64,000 nucleotides of DNA from Eucalyptus grandis (taxonomy: Eukaryota > Streptophyta > Magnoliopsida > Myrtales > Myrtaceae). Positions 58,956-64,000 of the stretch are shown one piece after another (position 1 is the stretch's first letter; each line of letters starts with the position of its first letter). A program made the translations under genes and the position numbers. The notes under the pieces are model-generated. The model was not told where the DNA came from. It ran no database searches and saw nothing but the letters and a program-made list of their open reading frames with translations. The stretch spans positions 62,038,034 to 62,102,033 of the forward strand of contig NC_052614.1 in the NCBI RefSeq assembly GCF_016545825.1, written 5' to 3'.

Positions 58956-59051
58956 GGCTCATATCGAGATGTCGAACATGTTCTTCACCAAGTTGTCTGT
59001 CATGGCTCATATCGAGATGTCGAACATTTTCTTCGCCAAGTTGTCCGTCAT
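58956..59051. repeat. Two 48-base tandem units (16 codons each)
   Basis: GGCTCATATCGAGATGTCGA starts at 58956 and again at 59004. On the plus strand the open frame 58938-59180 reads GSYRDVEHVLHQVVCH and GSYRDVEHFLRQVVRH. Since the unit is a multiple of three, the frame is kept. The frame has no recognised domain; it may be a small gene or chance. Confidence 0.75.
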
Positions 59052-59071
59052 CTGATTCACGACTTCCATGG

Positions 59072-59118
59072 CGCATTGTATGTCCAAACTCCAATTCTCG
59101 AACTCACCATACAATGCG
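59072..59118. repeat. Perfect 11-bp inverted repeat
   Basis: CGCATTGTATG (59072-59082) and CATACAATGCG (59108-59118) form a perfect stem around a 25-base spacer. It lies directly after the 48-base tandem units in the same open frame. It has no T-run as a terminator would. Confidence 0.8.
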
Positions 59119-59189
59119 GATGGGGATGGGTCCTTGGTAATTTTCGGCTCATATCAAGAATTCAAGTTAAGTATCAATGATTTTGATGA

Positions 59190-60479
59190 AGACGAGGACT
59201 TAAAACTGATGGTTCAAAAATAGGGATTTTTTATTATAAATTTTTAAATTTAGATATGTGTGATTATGTCTACATCCTTCAATCCTTTATATTGGTCAAT
59301 AAAGAAATGAAAGTGACCAATAATTCAAACAATGGTAACCTCAATGGAGGAAAAAAAAAAAAAAAACTCTACTTAGGTAGCCTCCACTACTAATTACAAC
59401 ATTCGTTTTTTTTTAATATGTCAATTTCGAAATTTATAGATGTAAGTCCACCTTTTCGCTTTACAATAATAATAATTGACGCCATATAATAATATGTCAA
59501 TTTCGAAACAATAATTTGACAAATAATTTATCCTTTGTCGAAACTAAAACATTCTGGAAACTTCTAAAACATTCTGGTGATCACAACACTGTTTCACTAA
59601 TTTAATCTTTAAACCATGTGTAACAAGTTTTTGTTATGGTCAGCACGATCAACAACGCTTTTACAATCATTGTTCTATTTGGGTACGTGTCACCATGCAC
59701 TTCGTAGCTAGGATTGTCCTTGCTCCCCGCTAAAATGACTCGATGATAATATATATATTATCAAATAGTTAATATTTACTATGATACAAATACCTACAAT
59801 TTTTACCGTGTCGAAAAAATCATAAATTATGCCCTCCACTATGCTAATATCCCAATTTTTGTTTAGAAAAATTGCTCAACTTGTAATATACATATTGTAC
59901 AAATGTTCATTCAATCCTAAATTTTTGTGCAAAATTTTAATTTAGTCCCATCACTGACATGCGGTCCAATTGTTGGTGTTAATCCTATGTAACACATTGC
60001 CATGTTCACGATTTTTGGCGCAAATTGATCAACAAGAATTGGTTAGAATTTCATGCAAAGGTTTATAATCAAATTAATAAAAATGAAAAGTTCAAGATCG
60101 AATTAACATTCATATAGAATATGATTTGGGACGATTTCCCCCATTTTAACCTTAAACTTATACCAATGTGACAAAAATCAAGGATTTTTTTTCACGCTAT
60201 GCAAATTTGAGATTTTTTGTGACATAAAAATTTGGGTATTGATGTTATAATGTCTATAATTTAGGATTGCTTTCCGGTACTTTTTGAAATATAAGGGAAG
60301 CATAAAAGCCATTTGAATTGGAGCTACAACAGGCGAAAGTGAAGACAACGTATGAGCAGGCGAGAGGAGTGTAGGGACGGACCGATAATCATTAGAATTA
60401 GACCGTGGTCGGGGTACCACTGACGACGCTCTCTCCTATTTCACTTTTTCTTTTATTTTTCGAAAAATAAATAATTGAT

Positions 60480-60510
<31 letters not shown>

Positions 60511-61760
60511 GCGATCTTATCCTATCCACACCGAACTCCTGAACTCCATGGTCCTTTTCAAAGGCACGTGTGGCACGTTGCCTTCGGTTACTTCAGCTGG
60601 TATTATTTAATCTAATTTAATATATTATTTTTCTGGGCCCTCACATTGTAATTTAATTTAATATATTAGTTCGTCAATAAAAAGTTTCCATTTCAAAGTG
60701 CACCGAAATTGACAACGGGTTTGGGTAGATGCTTAAACTCGTAAAATTTTTCCATTAGTTGGCATTAGTTTAGTTTTTAGTTTTTGGATTACCATGAAGA
60801 ATTTTTTTTTTTTTGGTAAAGATTACCACGAAGAATTCTAAACTGGTGTGCAACAAAATTTATTCAAAATTAATTTTTTATTGTAAAAAAATTTAAATCA
60901 ATATATATTTGTAATAACTATCATTCATTTCTATTTCGTCAAAAAGTTATTGACAAAAAAACCTTTCAAAATGTAAATCGATAAGAAAATCGATAAAGGA
61001 TGCGCTAAGAAAATTAGAGTTATGAAGACTTGAGGTAGTCGCAGCCCACTAAGTAAACAAAGTATTGAAATGTAAAGATAACATGAAGATAAAATTAAAT
61101 AATTTATATTCATTACTTGATTGACGGTGCCTTTACTCTAACTAGAATTCTAATACGTATAGTTATTTCCGGCAATTATAAAAGAAAGCAATATGGCTCC
61201 TAAAATTCAGCAGCATGTATTTATATACGGTTACTAGACAAGCCCGCTACTCGATAATCAATAGCAGTTCTGCACTTTTCACGGCTAGCAATGGCCAATA
61301 CTTTTGTAACTTGGGGCTCGACTTCCTAATGTTTAAAACGGCCCATTTTTCCCGGCTTTTATGGTCGTAAGCTTCCGAGATCTTCGGCTCCACTACATCA
61401 TGATCATGTCAGTTCCATTTCTCGTAGCCAAACAGGCCTGCCCAAGCGAACTGTGTCTGAAACTATTGGTCCCATTAATTGGACAATCACCTGGTTCCTA
61501 GCTCGTAGTGATTTGTCTCGGTCGTGGCCTTCTTGTTGATAAAACCAAGCTTTATTCATCGACACTCATATTTAAGGACTTAATAATTTCCTTTTGTTTT
61601 TACCGTTTGCAAATCTTTTTAGTCGTTGATTGTCTATATTTGCCGACTAAAAGCTCCCAACAAAATTTTACTTTTATCATGTCTTGCTCGCCCTCTCCAA
61701 GTCCCAGTCGTCATTCGGGAATTTAGGCACTTTTTTGTGTCAACAGCTTCCCTCTAATAT
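59190..61760. other. AT-rich intergenic stretch
   Basis: No gene is supported. It contains an (AT)n/(TA)n tract at about 60487-60511 and several short A/T homopolymers. Text around 61240-61500 is of higher complexity but without an open frame of note. Confidence 0.6.
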
Positions 61761-61940
61761 TGTGGCGACCCTAAGGGCGTGGCCGGGATGACAGGGGAGG
61801 CTACGCTAACCGGCAACCCAAGAAGCTAAACACATCTCATGTCTCACATCGCTCAGGGGAGGAGTCCTAAACTAGTTTATAAGGCTTGAGTTCTCTACTC
61901 TGTGTAACGCGTTTTAAAACTGCGAGGGTTGAAAGCCATC
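61761..61940. mobile_element. LTR-like remnant
   Basis: Begins TGTGGCGACCCTAAGGGCGT and contains the phrases CTCACATCGCTCAGG, AGTCCTAAACTAGTTTATAAG and ACGCGTTTTAAAACTGCGAG. That combination is familiar from the promoter end of plant gypsy or TRIM-type LTRs. The right boundary and target duplication are not clear, and no coding part is present. Confidence 0.45.
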
Positions 61941-62663
61941 GGATGATTAGCTTGCAATATAAAGAAAATGAACTTAGATTGGCAAACCTACTAATTTTAC
62001 CTAAAAAATTCCTCACATTTTAAAAATATGCTAAATTCCCTAATTTTATCATAAAAATTCAGTAGATTTGTCACATTAGCGTACCAACTCAAGATTTTTC
62101 GTAATACGAAAATTAGGTCGTAGTAAATATGACATTGATATATCGATTTAGAATTTATTAAAATGACAATCCTTAATTTTTTTTCCCCGTAACTTTTTTT
62201 GCAGGCCTATAAATTGGAATTGTCTAGTGGACACAATGACGCAGAGAATTAAATACATGAGGGATATGGTAGGGCTAGAGCACACATAATCTCTCCATAG
62301 TCACATGTGGATTATTAAATACTTAAAGTTGTACAGCTAGATGTCTAGTCCCAAGTATTTACCGCAGGGGACCAACTATTTATTAGACTCGGTCCAATCC
62401 GTACATATATAGGAATATATTCACACTACATAATAATAATAATAATCATAATGTGACATGATATCTTGAACTAAATTCCACTTATCAGACTCGATCCAAT
62501 CCGCATCTTTAATCTATCTTATACAAAAGACCATTCTAAATTATTGTAGGAGTTACTTCATGTAACCTAATTTGAATTCGAAGTGGCTATCTCAATTAGG
62601 AGTAATAAATCATTCAAGCAATGCCTCATTTTAGTTTAGTAATAGATTTTGAATATAATTTAG
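61940..62663. other. AT-rich intergenic stretch
   Basis: Two similar phrases (ATTAGACTCGGTCCAATCCG at about 62383 and ATCAGACTCGATCCAATCCG at about 62486) suggest a small local duplication. Nothing else is recognised. Confidence 0.5.
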
Positions 62664-63323
62664 AGTGCATTTAGTAACGTTTTTATTTCTTTATTTCTTT
62701 ATTCTCGAGAATAGAAATCCGTTTGTGTCGGTTTTTATTCTCAAGAGTAGATTTGGAGCAAATACAAAAAGAAAATAAATAAATAAAAGTCTCTTTGTTC
62801 CTAAGAACAAATCAAAAAACAAGCATTTTCTCTTTTCTTTTCTTTCTTTTTCTCTTCTTCCTCTTCTACTCCTAGCCTATTGCCGGCCTTGGCGATGGCC
62901 GGCGATAAGCCAGACAAGACCCGGCGACCTCACGGGAGCCTCGTTTTGCCCCTGACGAGGTCCCCTTGAGCCTCGCCTAGCCACCACGAGGTTGACGTCG
63001 CCCAGCCGAGCGATGCCAACCTCGCGGTGGCTAGGCGAGGATCGAGAGCATCTCGCCGACGACTAGCTAGAGGAAAAAGAAAAAGGACAAAAAGTTAAAA
63101 GAAAAAAAAGAAAAATGTTTAAAATTATTAATAAATTAAAAGAAATTCTAAGTTGCAAAAAAATTTGGGGTTGTACCAAATATGTTTATGTTCCGAGAAT
63201 AAAATTTTTGTGCAATTACAAAATATCTTCAAATGTTTAGAAATTCGTTCAGGAAATAAAAATAGAAAAAATTATTTCTGAATAAAAATTATTCTTGAGA
63301 ATAAAATATTATCGTACGCACCA
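62664..63323. mobile_element. Non-autonomous TIR element with a GC-rich hairpin core
   Basis: The left end (AGTGCATTTAGTAACGTTTT, TATTTC...TTTATTCTCGAGAATA) resembles the inverse of the right end (GGTGCGTACGATAATATTTT, ATTCTCAAGAATA) with indels. AT-rich arms enclose a GC-rich core (62880-63060) that holds a 24-bp inverted repeat. There is no transposase and no clear target duplication. A core style like this is also seen in the elements at 7857-8999 and 24000-25030. Confidence 0.55.
62971..63040. repeat. 24-bp inverted repeat (23 of 24 match)
   Basis: CCTCGCCTAGCCACCACGAG then GTTG at 62971-62994 pairs with 63017-63040, with one mismatch and a 22-base loop. It sits in the centre of the TIR element. 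Confidence 0.9.
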
Positions 63324-63427
63324 TTATTGTTCGTTGAGACGTGACCTTTGAGATTCTAGATCGTTTGCTCTGAGAGTATATCTTATTTGGTCATCTTGTC
63401 ACGACATTGAAACGTCTCCACATGTCG

Positions 63428-63838
63428 ATTGCATCCAGGTACGTTGATCCTTTGTCTGGCCAGGTGCTTGCTGTACTATCGCGATTCACCAAAGAAACAT
63501 CTAAGCCTTTTGTTGCTGTGATTACAGAGAGACCTGAAAGAGGCTAAAGTCGTGGTGAGGCGGGAGTATGGGATTTTGATGGCTATGTCTCTGATGGAGT
63601 TGGTGCTGCTGCTAACGAGCACTGTGCACTGTTGCTGGGTGAGAAGTTGGGAAGGGGTGATGTGGCGGAGAAGAAGCGGAGCATGATGATAATGGAAGTG
63701 CAAGAGGCATCGATGGCCAACGCGGCTAAGATGGCGGAGGTCAAAGCCAAAGATTTGGATGAGAGGATGCGGCGAAAGTGTGGGCAGTGGGTGAAGACTG
63801 ATTTTGAAGGCTCAGCTTCCATTGAACTAAAATAGTTG
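63428..63838 (+). CDS. Unrecognised coding stretch near the right edge (frame-broken)
   Basis: From ATG at 63428 the frame reads MSIASRYVDPLSGQVLAVLS, RFTKETSKPFVAVITERPER to a stop near 63546. A second frame (about 63590-63835) reads GVGAAANEHCALLLGEKLGR, then GDVAEKKRSMMIMEVQEAS and a Lys/Met/Arg-rich helix to TAG. The two may be one gene separated by a frame break or a spliced intron. Amino-acid composition is protein-like, but I know no matching family. Confidence 0.35.
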
Positions 63839-64000
63839 CTTGCTCGGCTTGCCATATGAGAATTTCCTTGAGGTGGGCCACTACTTGGGCGGCCATCTTC
63901 TGCAGGATAGAGAATTTCTATGGATGAACCCTATCAATTTAAATATTGATGGCCATGTTGCCAGTTCTTTGAAGAATTGGGTTCACCTTAGTAGTTAATA

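Overview
This is plant nuclear DNA, almost certainly a eudicot. It has GT-AG introns with TATTTTGCAG-like acceptors, a TIR-NB-LRR-type leucine-rich repeat gene, an ankyrin-repeat gene of the plant type, a plastid acyl carrier protein, microsatellites and many short terminal-inverted-repeat (TIR) transposons. The LRR wording and the ankyrin first-exon style remind me of Myrtaceae (Eucalyptus and relatives); that is recall, not proof. A 100-N gap at 48901-49000 shows that this is a scaffold. No bacterial operons, CRISPR arrays or RNA genes were recognised.

Layout. (1) 1-9960: the 5' part of a well-preserved ankyrin gene on the minus strand (four exons between 228 and 2065), behind which its promoter, first exon and a linker exon have been copied repeatedly. 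The copies are a ~1 kb direct duplication and a ~0.61 kb tandem array, interrupted by a solo-LTR-like element (7089-7526) and a TIR element (7857-8999). (2) 10000-12700: mostly unassigned. (3) ~12700-28700 (copy A) and ~30100-45600 (copy B): a large direct duplication. Each copy carries, in order, a shared MITE, two tiny UBP12/13-like exon fragments (minus), an 11-exon mitochondrial-looking helical-repeat gene (plus), and an unidentified gene fragment (plus). Copy B alone has a Glu-rich acidic gene and a kinase C-terminal exon. Copy A alone has a copia-type LTR and a TIR insertion. Between the copies lies a plastid acyl carrier protein gene (minus, 29328-29758). (4) 46070-47201: a TIR transposon with an 8-bp target duplication that carries a captured pectin methylesterase fragment. 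(5) 47222-48900: the LRR half of a TIR-NB-LRR gene (minus), cut by the gap. (6) 49001-50960: after the gap, the sequence is a copy of 5435-9960, not the missing half of the resistance gene. (7) 52000-56220: a ~1.3 kb direct duplication, followed by the 3' half of the tRNA adenosine deaminase subunit gene TAD3 (56495-58036). (8) 58100-64000: AT-rich DNA, LTR remnants, a hairpin-bearing TIR element and an unrecognised coding stretch at the right edge.

The genes do not form a pathway; this is a duplication-rich, transposon-rich region with decayed gene copies. A recurring theme is that many recognisable exons are broken by one-base insertions or deletions, often in homopolymers and sometimes mutually compensating, while the ankyrin gene reads cleanly across four exons. 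Both pseudogenisation and residual long-read error could explain this, and several calls (ACP, the acidic gene, the LRR gene, the helical-repeat gene) depend on which is true.
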